Shown here: piece by piece, positions 1 to 12,200 of the stretch
How the letters are laid out: every line of letters begins with the position of its first letter
How positions within the stretch are numbered: position 1 is the stretch's first letter
NCBI GenBank assembly: GCA_032718565.1
Contig: JAVGVS010000795.1
Location: forward strand, 1-64,000
DNA length: 64,000 nt
Direction of reading: 5' to 3'
DNA from: Distichodus sexfasciatus
Taxonomy: Eukaryota; Chordata; Actinopteri; Characiformes; Distichodontidae
Program-made: the position numbers and the translations under genes
Notes under the pieces: model-generated
Databases searched by the model: none
What the model saw: the letters and a program-made list of their open reading frames with translations, nothing else
Told to the model about the DNA's origin: nothing

Positions 1-104
1 AATAGTCCTTCATTAATCGTAAGTCGTATAAAATGTTCTATTAATTGTGATATTGATTTGAGGTCCTAACGTCCAGCCCCAGACAACACGCACTGATCAT
101 TTAC

Positions 105-215
105 CTGACACACGTTCTCCTTCAGCGAGGCAGCTCCTCCCTTCTCTACGGATTTCCTGCTGGTTGAAAGTCCTGCATCTGAAGCTACAGAGTCGTTCAG
201 CGACGGGCTTAACAC
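105..215 (-). CDS. nsd1: nsd1 coding exon 9 (before the PHD fingers)
   Basis: The acceptor is GTGTTTAG and the donor TGTCAG|GTAAAT. The 37 codons end GGAASLKENVCQ, matching the mammalian GGGAALKENVCQ that begins the first PHD finger. The next exon, with the rest of the zinc-binding residues, lies beyond the left edge. This is the last nsd1 exon in the window. Confidence 0.88.
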
Positions 216-3200
216 CTAAACACAAGGAGAAAAATATTGAGATTTGAGAACATCACTCGAGGAAACAGGCTTTGATCATCGTTCAGACTGTCAATAATTA
301 ACATCAAGCTTCAGAATTCACAGTAAAACAAAACCCATGGAAACCAAGGAACAGTTAGAGAAACCTTCCCCAAGCAAAGATCCACGACATCAGAATGTAA
401 AAAAAGTAGTGTTTTACTGTCAATTGGATAAAAATAAATGTGAATTGTAGCACCTTTGGTGTTCCATATGAGCGTGTGGAGAGCACACAGACAAGATTTT
501 TGCTGTTGCGTACTATATTGTGATATATATCGGTATCGGGATATGAGATTTTGGTCAAATCGCACAGACGTACTGCTACATATTTGGAAGTGTCCTAGTA
601 GGTTTATCAGCGCGTGTATCTGATTAGCAGCTGACTGTCACAGACTAAGTACAGGTCAAAGTGCGACTCAAAGTGCTTTACCGCGAGGGCAGGTAGATAG
701 TAAAAACTAGAGGTTGACCGATATTGGTTTTTCAGGGCGATATCGATAGCGATTATTGCTAGCTAACGAGGCTGAGATCCAACAGGTCAAAATGTCAAAT
801 TTTACAAACACCAAGCTCAGCAGCGATGAATGAAGCAGCGAGTCGAGAGCAAACGTCACAGAGAGAAGAGACAGCAGTAGCGCACCTTGTAATTACTTAA
901 TATCGGTGACTGTCAAAATTAAACACCGATAATCGCCAAAATGCATAATATCGGCCCCCTATAACCAGTCGACCCTTGTATTTTAACAATGTTTATCAAT
1001 AACAATAACAATAACAATAACAATAACAATAATAATAAAATACATGCTCTTTCTCTTTTCATTCATAAAAAATAAAGCATTGACAAAAGTAAAAAGTTAC
1101 AATGTTTGTACACTGACTAGCTTAAAAACAAAGGGAAAACGTGTACAGAGTAAAATAAGACTAGTGTAAATGTGAGAAATGTTGATTAATATAAAAATGG
1201 TCTGGCCTGGAGCTGCGCAATTAATCGAAAATTAATCAAAACCAACATTCAGAACATTTACTCTATATAGTCTTGGGATATTTCGATTAGTTCTGTTGAT
1301 AAATACTTTGTTAAACGTTAAAAAAAAAAAGTTCACTCTTTCATTAATAAAAACGTATCAGCCAACTATGAGGCACTAAATGTAAATGAATCGTCCATTA
1401 ACGGTAATCAAGGTGCAAATTCTAATTAATCGTGATATTGATTTGAGATCATATCGGCCAGCTCTAATACGATTTGAGCCGCTAAAGAACACCACCTGGC
1501 CCGCGATCCGCCTGTTGGCGAGTTTTCCATTACGGTTCTAACCTTGGTGTGAGAAGGTTCCGGAGTGCACAGTGGGTTCTGCTCCTCGGATTTGGGTTCT
1601 GCCGCCTCTTGGCTCGGGGGGACGCTGGGCGCTACAAGCTGGTCGGTCCGCATGTCGTCCAGTCCTATCGTCATACCTTTATTACAAAAAGTCAAGTACA
1701 ATGCATTCAGACAGAACTGTTATGAACCAGCGAGAAAGGTGAAGGTGCAGCAGTTACTTGCCTGATATAGAAGGTGGGCTGAAGAGAGTAGCTCCAGGCA
1801 CTTCTTTTTCCTAAGACGGAAAGAGATTTTTGGAGTTTTGGAGCTTTTTCTCACAACGTGCATTACATTTATGACATGACATTGGTTTCGAACCAATGAC
1901 CTCTTGGTCCATAGGCGAATATTAGAGGTGCAGAAAAAAATCAAATTGAATCACGATTCCTTCTCCGATGATTCAAAACCGATTCATATTTTTTTAACAA
2001 ACAGAACGGCACTAGTTTACTTTTTCCCTGACACGAGACCACAACAGAGGTCATTTAAGAGTTCTGCCCCGATGCGTGCGCACACACACACACACACACG
2101 CTTGTACAACTATCTTTGTGGGGACATTCCATAAACTCCCATATTGACTAGATGTATACAATTCTACAGGTAATCCTAATCCTAACCCTAACTTTAACCT
2201 CAGTAACCAAAAGCACATCTTTTACCTCTTTTAGTTTCTCAAATAAAACGAGCACATTTTCTATAAAGTCATTTCTCCTCATGGGGACCTCTCAAATATT
2301 TTGAATAGTGAATCATTCATGAATCGCAAATCGTTTTTGAATCGTGAATTGCTTATGGATCATGAATTGGTTATGAATGGTGAACTGTTTATGAATCGTG
2401 AATCGATTTTGAATCGTGAATTGTTCATGAATCGTGAACTGATTATGAATTGTGAATCATTCATGAATCATGAATCAATTTTGAATCGTGAATTGTTTAT
2501 GAATCGTGAATGGATTTTGAATCGTGAATCGTTCATTAATTGTGAATTGTTTATGAATTGTGAATTGTTTATGAACGATGAATCAACTTTGAATCGTGAA
2601 TTGTTTATGAACGATGAATCAACTTTGAATCGTGAATTGTTTATGAATTGTGAATGGATTTTGAATCATGAATCATTCATGAATCATGAATTGTTTTTGA
2701 ATTGTGAATTGTTTATGAATCATGAATCAATTTTGAATCGTGAATCGTTTGTGAATCGTGAATCGATTTTGAATCATATCGTGAGCCCAAGAATTTTGTG
2801 AATGGTGCACCCCTAGCGAATATCAGATAAATTCTCTTTGTCTTTACTGCTTTATTGCCTAAATAACGACTATATTAAGAAAAGAGTGTCACCTTCTTCT
2901 TTGGAATCCCGACAGCTTCCTCCTCGACAGTGCACTCAGTCACTCTGTGGTTCAGCTTCCTCTGCCTCTTTCTTTCCGAAGGTGCTGCAAAACGAGTCTC
3001 GGTTTACACGCGGCAAATACGTAAAGTAAACCAGGTGCGGCGACATCTAGCTCGGCTCTTACCTGCTTTCTTTTCCACGTCTGGGGCGGGGCTTTTGCAG
3101 GCGGCCGAGGGCGGAGGAGGTGAGGGAAGGATGCTCTCGGGCCTGTCGGGGGAAGGCTGGTGCTGATGCGGAGACGTTTCCGTTGTTGACGTTTCTGGAA

Positions 3201-6200
3201 GCTGGGCTGCTGCTGTGCTTATGTAGTCGCTGCTTTTAGTTTCTATGTGATGCTGGTCAACGTTAGTGTTATTGATCCAGAATCCCTGCAAAAGGAGCAG
3301 GAGATAAGTCACGCTGTGCAACATGCCGTAATTACGGGTGTAAAAAAGTTTCTCCGTGATATATCATCGGCTACACAACACTGCAAGCCTGGCGCTCTTA
3401 AAACGTTACAAATCCAAAGAAACACTGAGGTTGAATAAAATGATCAAAAATATTTTTTTTGCGAATCAGCGTCTTACTGTTTTAGAGGATTCTGGTGTTT
3501 TCTTGGTTTTCTTCTTTGGAGAAAACATCTGATCGTAGTCCTCGCCGCATTCGATCAGCCGCTTACTCGGCTTCCGAAGCCTTTTGCTGTCTGAGAAAAA
3601 TAAATACAAATATTTTTTAGTTCATTTGATTGTCATCGTGAACACACAGTGCACCACAACCAAATGTGACCTCAGCGTTTAACCCATCCATGAAGGAGCA
3701 GTGGGCAGCTATTTTGGCAAGCAGTGATTCTGGAAGCAGTGATCGGGGACGGTACCTTGCTCATGAGTACCCCAGTACTACCTTTACTGGTCAGGAACTT
3801 GAACCGGCGACCTTCAGATCACGGGGCCAACTCCCTAACATTACACTACCAACTACATTCATTCGTTCATTATCTGAGCCTCTTAATCCGTATCGGGATC
3901 GTGGAGACTGGCGCCTATCCTGGAACTATGGGAACCCTGGGCGTGCGCCAACACACCTCAGGATAAGGGTCAACCGATTATCGACCAACGCTATTATCGG
4001 GGGTCGAGATTAGGCGTTTTGCTGATTATCGGTATCAGTGTTTAATTTTGACTTTAAGTACTGCAGGACACACACTACTGCAGGACACACACACTCACAG
4101 TCACACCTTATACGACCAATTTAGAGTCAGCAATCAGCCTATAGTGCGTGCTTTTTGGACTGTGGGAGGAAATCAGAGCACCTGGAGTAAACCAATGGCA
4201 CCACGGGGAGAGCACGCAAACTCTACACAGAGAGGCCCTACAGCCGACTCAGGGTTCGAACCCAGGACATTCATGTTGTTAGACAACAGCACTAACCACT
4301 GCACCACTCTGCTGCCCCTAACACAATTTTTTTAAAATAATTGTCTCTGACGTTGACGCTGCAATCAACTTTTGTTGGCCACTTTGTGCCTGCGTCTGTG
4401 TGAAAGGGGGAATTTTGAACCTTCTTTGTAACTCGAAATTGCAAAAACTGACAACTGTTGTTGAATTTGGTAAATTGTAATTCACGATAAGACAATTATT
4501 GGCCAATGTTGATATCGGGCAGTTTTCATGCTTATATCTGCCAATAAAATACCAATGCAGATAAATGGGGAAGGTAGAGTTGAGCGTGTTGTCACGTCTG
4601 CGCCTCTTCCCTGACGCCCGGACTTGCTAGAGTATTAAACCTGAGGTCTGATGTGTCGCGTCGGGGTTGCTATGGTAACGTGGTGTCTGTCCCTTTAAGG
4701 AATCCCCGCTAGGCACGTCCGGGGTTGTCTACGTCATGGTGGTGGTTTCTAATGCGTATCACCTGTTTGTTATTATTACGTTTACGTTCATCGGTTTACG
4801 TTCTGTTAATTGTTTGAGTCTCGTATTATTTAACCAGACCGATCCGGTCATCATTTGTCTGTTCTCCCTCATGCGTGCCTCGCTGCAGACTCCAGCTCGC
4901 CCAGAGACTCCACCGACTGAGCCGCCTAGCCGGCGTTAAGCTAACTAGCCGCTAAGCTAACTAGCCACCGCCTGCTAACGACTACTGGCGAGCCGCCTGC
5001 TCTTCACGCTGCTCTGGACTGTCGTGGCTGCTCAAGGTCTGAACTCTTCTCTGCACTAAAAGTGGCTGAAGTTGCAACACTGCCTTTCTGTTTGGGTTTC
5101 ACTGTAAATAAAAGCACGCTTGCATCTGAGCTCCCGCGTCTGTGTCTACTTCCGCGGCACACCGAATATGACACGCGTAGAGACAAGATATTTTGCTCAC
5201 CAAAGTTCCACTGCGCACTCAGAATTTTGGCACAAAACTAACACCGTAACTGACATTTCTAACACAGCGCCAAGTCAAGCGAGCGTGAAAGCATTTCAAG
5301 TGTAGTGCACAACATTTTAAGAAAAAGTCACTTCATGCCCTATGTAGTGTACCGAGTCAAATAGGGTGTGTATGACACTCTATGTGCACTACCTAGTGCG
5401 TAGAGAGCCATTAAGCTATAACCCCGGCTATTTCCTGAGATGCATACTACCATATAGAAAAGTATGATAAGAGCGCCTTACCTACCGTACTATTAAGTGC
5501 GGCAGTACGTGGCTCGGGACACAGCCCATGTGCAAGCTCACATTCGCTAAGTGAAGCAAACACGCAGTTAGGTTAACAAAAAAAAATTTGTGTGCAGGCA
5601 GAAAGATTTTGCTTGTGAACGCTCCCCTGCATTCTCAGAATTTTGCCAAAAATTAACGGCATACATTTTACGAGAAAAGGCACAGCACAAAGGCACAAAT
5701 CCCACCTCGAACTCTGGACATGCCTGGCGCAAGCGCTAGCTTTCCAACGTACAATAAATGCGTCATTAAATATTGACTGAAAATATCGGTCAAATCTAAG
5801 CATCGGTCCGGTCCAAGGCTGATCACTTGCGATACGATTCCGATATTATCGTGTATCCCTAACTGACACGTTAACTGTTTACTCATGAAGCTGTCATATA
5901 TCGTTAATATGAAAACATCATTGCCCAACCGCAACACTAACCGGAGCCTTCTTTCCGTTCCGTAGCGTCGGCCTGACAGCTCTGAAGGCTTTCCACGAAA
6001 ACCCCATTAAGTCTCGATGGTGGTCTGATGCCATCCTGCTCGGGCAAACCCGCCTGCTGCTCTTTTGGCTTAGGAGGCTCTTCAGCCTCAGCCTCGAACG
6101 TCTGCCAGCGCTTTTTTGGAGCAACCGTCGCCGACACACTGCACCGCCCTCCCGCCTCGGGCCCGGCATCCTGACGGAGGAAGCCGGGGAGTTGACCCTC

Positions 6201-9200
6201 CGTCACCGTGGCCGCTCTCACTTCGAGGGGTACTGGCCCAACATGCAACTTTGGAGTCTTTGAGTTCGTGATGAAGTTGAGCGGCTCCGGAAGAGTGCCT
6301 TTAACACAGTCGTGTTTGGGAGCCTCCTTCTTCCCAATGGCAGTTTTGGATTTGGATTTGGTGGACCTGGAGCCATTGGCGAGCGATTTTCCTTGCGTCC
6401 CATTCCGGGTTCTCTCTAGGGAATTGGTGGCGTTGCCGGCAACAACAGCAGGAGCAGGCATGAGCGAGGGCTCTTGTTTGATGAGGGCGGAGGGCGATGT
6501 CATCGGCAGGGTGAGCGGTCGGCCTTCTTTCTCCCGGCTGTCGTGCATGTCCTTCAGCAGCATGAGGAAAGTGCTGAACCTGTAGTTGGCATCAGCGCGA
6601 AGGGAGGACGATCCGTCAACGCCACACTCATCCTTCACCAGCGACTTGAAGGAAAGCTCCCGGGTGTCGTGGAAGGCCTCAGTTGGCAACGAAGGAGACG
6701 GAGAGGGTGTGGTGGAGGACGAGGACGAGGACGACAAAGAAAACGAGCAACAAATGCTCGACTCCTTTTTGATCGGGACAGCGGATTCTGCCGGTTCGGT
6801 TTTGACCCCCTTGGATTTGGGCAGAGCGCCATTTTGGGCGTGCTCTTTCTTAAGCCGAACTCGGGTAAGCTTCAACAGGGTGGGGTTCGGGGAGCCGCCA
6901 GAGCCCTGAGACGAGGGGGGTCGCATGAGGTCCTCAGGTTGTTCCTTTTTGACCTGCCAATGCTGTTCAGTGCTCTCCAACACAGGAGAAAAGGAATCGT
7001 GCTCATCTCCCAAATCGGGTGATGATGATGACGGGGGTCGGTGACCGTCCTTCTTGTTGTCGCCGTTGTTGCCGTCAGCAACGCTGGCGTCGGCATCGTC
7101 GCAGGCAGCGAGGGCCCGAGACATGAGGCCGCAGCTCGCCGGAAGGTAGAACGAGTGCATCTCAAATGAACCATCAGTGTAGCTTGGCGAGGTGCTTCCC
7201 AGAAGCTTGTGCGTCGAAGACCCGGCTGTTTTGTCCTCCAGCGCCCGCTTGTTGGCGCTCTGCGCCCGTTTGGACACTCCTTTCTGTGCCTTGTTGCCTT
7301 TCGGCTTTTTAATTGTGCCTTGCACCTTCGATTCAGTCCTGAGCTCTGTCTCCAACCCTGATCCCAGCCCATCATCACCTCGTTTGGGACAAAGTATCCT
7401 TGGAACTGAGTCAATATCCAAATAAGGACAATCCTGAGCATCCGACTCCAAATCCTTTGCAGGAAAAGCGGCGTAGTGGGAGGCGTCTCCCCCAGGACTG
7501 GACGTCAGTTTGCAGAAGAGGCCGTCATTTGTTTTGACAGAACTTTTTGACATGCTCTTCTTTTTGTTGGACGACTTCTTCTTGCTCGTCTGCTTGGTCC
7601 TAGGTGGGCTGCCGAGAGGAAGGTCATGTCCGTTGGAAAAAGCGGGGCTCAACGGGGGCGGGGGGAGGACGGTGGAGGCAGGCGAGGTGGAGCGCGTCCT
7701 CTCCTCGATAACGGCCTTGTGCATGTCGCCGAGGGAACCCGATGGAAGTTTGCAACGAAGGAACTCCGGTAGGGCGGCCTCCGCTTCTAGCACGCCGACT
7801 TTCCACATCGGCATTAACCGCTTGGGGACCTGCAGGACAACGAGAAGATGTCAGGACAGAGATGATGGACAACAAAGTAAAGAACTTAAAGGACGTAGAG
7901 AGATACAAGAGGAAACAACTAAGACTTCTGGACCTGGACCAGTACACTCTCTGATACCCCTTTTTCCACTGCACTGGTGCTGGTTACCAACTGGGAACTG
8001 GTACAACTGTTTTCTACTGGAAAAAACTATGAAATGGAACCAAAACTAACACGGGAAAGCCTCTGCTCTACTATAAGCATCAATGAACCTGGACCGCCCA
8101 TCACCATGTCCCCCTGTTAATCAGTTTTCCTACTTTGAGGCTGTTTTTGGTAGATTTCTGAACACTGAGGAGCAGGAACTTCACAGTTATGGAGATGCTC
8201 TGAACCACTCATTGAAAATGTGGCTGTTGTCCAGGACGCTCAGATCCTTGCATTGGCCTATTTTTGATGCTTCCAACAAATCAAGTACAAGGACAAAATG
8301 TTCACTCGCTGCCTAAAACACACTGTGTTGAACAGCTATGTATGTGTCAAATAAAGGAAGGTTTGTCTTCAAGCTAGTGCACCTGACACAAGTGGCACAG
8401 AATACGTTTCAGCGTGCTACCTTCTGCTTGCAGGTAATAAAAGTCTGACGCTTACCGTGTACTTGTAGCCCTTCTCTCGCTGCCGTCCTCGTCGTCTCAG
8501 CACAGGGAGTTTGTCGAACTGATGGCCTCCTTCAAAACGATATGTGGCTTTCCCAGAAACCCACGCCTGGTCCACGATCTCCCCGAACGTCCTGACGAAA
8601 TACATGCGACACGGCCTCCGGCTCGGCTCTGAAACGCAACGCAAACCCACACGCAACTTCAGGATTCTACCCAACATCACTAGAATACACAAAAATTTCA
8701 ATCTCGGTTTTGCAATAATTCCTTTACGAGTAAACATTCAAATGTTATTAAACATCTGCATGTGTTCTAGTGGTTTTATCACCTGCACACTGTAAATTCA
8801 GTAGAACGTTCACAAACTGTGTCTGACCACGCTCAACTGTCTACACGGGCGCTCAAAGCACTCCACATGTACTCATATGGAACGCCAAAAAGGCCACAAT
8901 TCGCCAATATTGTTAGGCAATTGACAGTAAATAACAGATAATAAAACAGACTTTATGCCGTTTTCTCATAGATGAAAACACAGCTTTTTGCGGCGCTCTG
9001 GTGACTTGTGGTCAAACGCCGCTTTTTACGTTGTAAAATGGTGGTAAATGGCCATACGACACCACGAAATGAACGACAGAGTATAATATGAAACGACAGA
9101 CGTATCATATCACATGTCATCATATCAGAAAGTCCTACAGCACACTGTTATACAATGGAATGGAAATGTTATATTGTGATAGACAACAAAAAAGAAAATG

Positions 9201-12200
9201 AATCAGACAAATTGTTCAATTACTCCTGATAACGATGTGACGTCATATCGGTCACCCCTAGTTTTACTTGAAAATAGTACTTTTGTTAAAATCCAAGAAA
9301 TTTGCATTGTGGAAACAACATTTTCACGATAAATAAAATTCCTTCGACATTAGTCGACACATTTTTCTCATTTTGATCCTAAGACCTTTTTTTCTGTGTG
9401 TACGAACCTTTCATCCTGGTGTGGCTCTCGCTCAGGGACTCGATGGAGACGCGACACGGCCACCAGGGCCTGCGGTGAAATTTGGCCCACACTACGTCGC
9501 CCACGGCGTACTTCACCTCCGGCAGAGGTTTCTTCTTTGGGCTGCTGGACTGAAAATGGGGAAAAAGAAAAAAAGGCATTAAGTAAATAAGTAGGGATGA
9601 TTTGCTGCTTAGCATTTCATGAAAAGCGTAAAGCATTAAAATGCTACATAAATGTATGTGGTCTGATTCACTGACTCTTCACTGATTCTTCAACGCTTAC
9701 TACATCAGTTGCTTTGGTGTTTTTTGGCAACCTTTGCTTGTACCCCTCTTATTGCCGATTGCGGCTATATTTATTATTAGTGGTCCAAGCACAAAGTGCT
9801 TATAGACCCCTCTTGTAATTGCTCTTTCTTTATTATTATTATTATTATTCCCTACAAAACAGATTGTGCAGCTTGAACCATAAGTTGCAGAAAGCGGGAA
9901 TATTTAATGAAGTAGGAAAGGTGCATCTCGTAAAGAAAAGCGTAGCGATCTGCTTATAATTGGCGCTATAGCAAAAGAAAGAAAATGCGCTTTGACCTGT
10001 AGGATCTTTAAAATGCTAAATGAATTTATGTAGCCTAAACTGTTAAGTCACATAAAGCTGAAACTTGGTCAATAAATAGGCATGGTGTGCTTCTTAGCAT
10101 TTAATGAAAAGGGGCGCTAAAAATGCGACATAAATTTCTGCAGTCTGATGAACCGAACCAACGCTTATTGCCTCAGCTGCTTTTGTGCTGCTTTTTGCCA
10201 CTTTTGCTTGGGCCCCGCTCACTGCCGCTTGTGGCTATATTTATTATTAGTCATAGCAGTAGTCCCTGTCAATATTTCTAGATTTCACTGCTTTGAGACG
10301 TACGAAAGGGTGCTGCATGAATAAAAAGCATAATAACGTATAGAAAGCTGTGAGAAATGACGCTCTGTTTGTTCTGAGAAAGCATTTTCATGCGAGTGGT
10401 GTGTTTATTTCTGGCTCTGAGGGAACTCCCCCGTCACTCCTCCGCCTCTTAAGCCTCTGGTCTGGAGTTCGGCCTTCTCCACCACTGTAATGTGTTTTTT
10501 GCACGTTTATTACACCTGAACACTGTCAAACTTCCCCCTCCCCACAGACATCAGTCAAACTGCAAATCCATACTTTCCTGTCAGTTGCCGGGGAGTTTTA
10601 CACTTTCTCTTTTTCAGCAAAGTGACTCACTGTGAGAGTTTGCAGTCGGTGTTCAACTCAGTCAGAACTCAGAGATGATAGAAGGCGCTAATGAATCACA
10701 GAAATTTCCTCTAGATATCACATTACCCACTTTTTTAGCCACTTTAGCACATTTCTATACCCGCGCAAATAGCTAAAAAGGCTAAAAAAGCGGGTTCGCT
10801 TGCTCTTCTCTTGATAGAAAAGGCTATAAACGCTGACAGAAATGTCGCTTGAATTATACTTTCACATACAAGCAGTTAATCCACTACCTTTACATCACTT
10901 CCTAAAGGAGCAGTCCGTCTAAACAGGCTAAGGGGGCTAACAGTGAGCAAAAGCTAATGGTTAGAATCTTATCTTCTTCTTTACTGTTAGCTTACAGGCT
11001 AATCGAAATAGCATTAGCATTAAATCTGTTAGCCTGACTAGGACATCTGAGTAAAGGTTCCCTGTCCGTGTTTTTAACACTTGAGAGTCAAAGCTCAGTA
11101 CTTTTGTTAATAACTTTTTGGCCAAATGTTGAGCAATTTTCCAAAATGCTTTTACTGTTTTATTCATTTGCAACGAAGTGGTTATATTTGTGTAATTATA
11201 TTGTATTGCCCACTAAAGCTGCGGCTAGCGATTCTTTTTGAAATGGAGTATTCTATAGATTTTCCGTGGATTAATTCGATACATTCTTTAAAAAAAACAG
11301 AAAAAAGAAAATCCTTATAAATAACAAGTTTTTTGATAACAAATACATATTTTTATATTTCTTTTTTTCCTATTGATTGCTCTCTAACATAATAAAAATG
11401 TTAAAAATCTGATTATTTTGAACCAATTTGGACTCATTTTGGCCGATAAAATGAGTTGCTTTTGGCCTTTCTGGGACAGAACTACATTTCCCACAATCCC
11501 CGCTTGGACGGACGTTCCAGAATAAATGCTGAAAATCTCAATAAATGTCTGTATTGTTGGTAGAACGCTGGTTGTTGTGGTAAATTATCTGCTAAAATAG
11601 CTGATAACTAAAATTTGACTGAACTGTAGCATGTTAGCGAGTAATTGCGCTCACAAACAGCATGTGTTTACGTCGCGAAAATGTACTTCTGTTTTTGTGC
11701 ACGGAATATCTCACAAAAACTTTCACATACAGACTGATCAGGTCTTCCCTGTCGTGCGTCAGTAATAAACGTCCGTGTGAAACATGTGGAACATGCTCTA
11801 GTGAGTGAAAAGAATTCAACGAAGCCTTGATTCTAGAAAAATTGCCTCGACCATTTTTGTTATTCGAATTATTTGAGTTATTCAAATAATCGTTTCAGCT
11901 CTAGAAATAGAAAAGGCAAAGAACCTACTGGATGTTAGAGTTAAGATAACATTAATCTACTGAAACCGTATCGATACCGTGACCCAAAAACCACAATACG
12001 CACCGATCCGTGGGCACACTGTATCGTTGCATCCTTAATATTGTTTTTTATTGACAACGGTCAACGTCCACACTAACGGTCACTTCCAGTTCACTCCCAA
12101 CAAAACAAAAAAATGGAACGAGTCCACGAGTGTTATTTGTATTTTGGTTTTTGTCTTTAGCTTTTTGATTTCAAGGTGAAAACTGAATGAACGAATGAGG

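Noticed and set aside
1772..1820. Possible extra nsd1 exon with a GC-AG donor (CTTAG...ATCAG|GCAAGT)
   Set aside because: Its length would break the phase between exons 7 and 8, and the peptide has no NSD1 resemblance.
2175..2200. Interstitial telomere tract
   Set aside because: It has only a few imperfect CCTAACCC units embedded in a dispersed repeat with conserved flanks.
2301..2801. 166-codon open frame on plus
   Set aside because: It is entirely an 18-bp tandem repeat. The open frame follows from unit length, and there is no gene context.
6208..7022. Plus-strand open frames opposite nsd1 exon 5
   Set aside because: Shadows of the GC-rich coding exon on the other strand.
5918..7814. Stop codon at 5937 as the end of an nsd1 isoform
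   Set aside because: A consensus-like donor precedes it at 5942, and exon 6 matches NSD1 in the required phase. An intron-retention isoform cannot be excluded.
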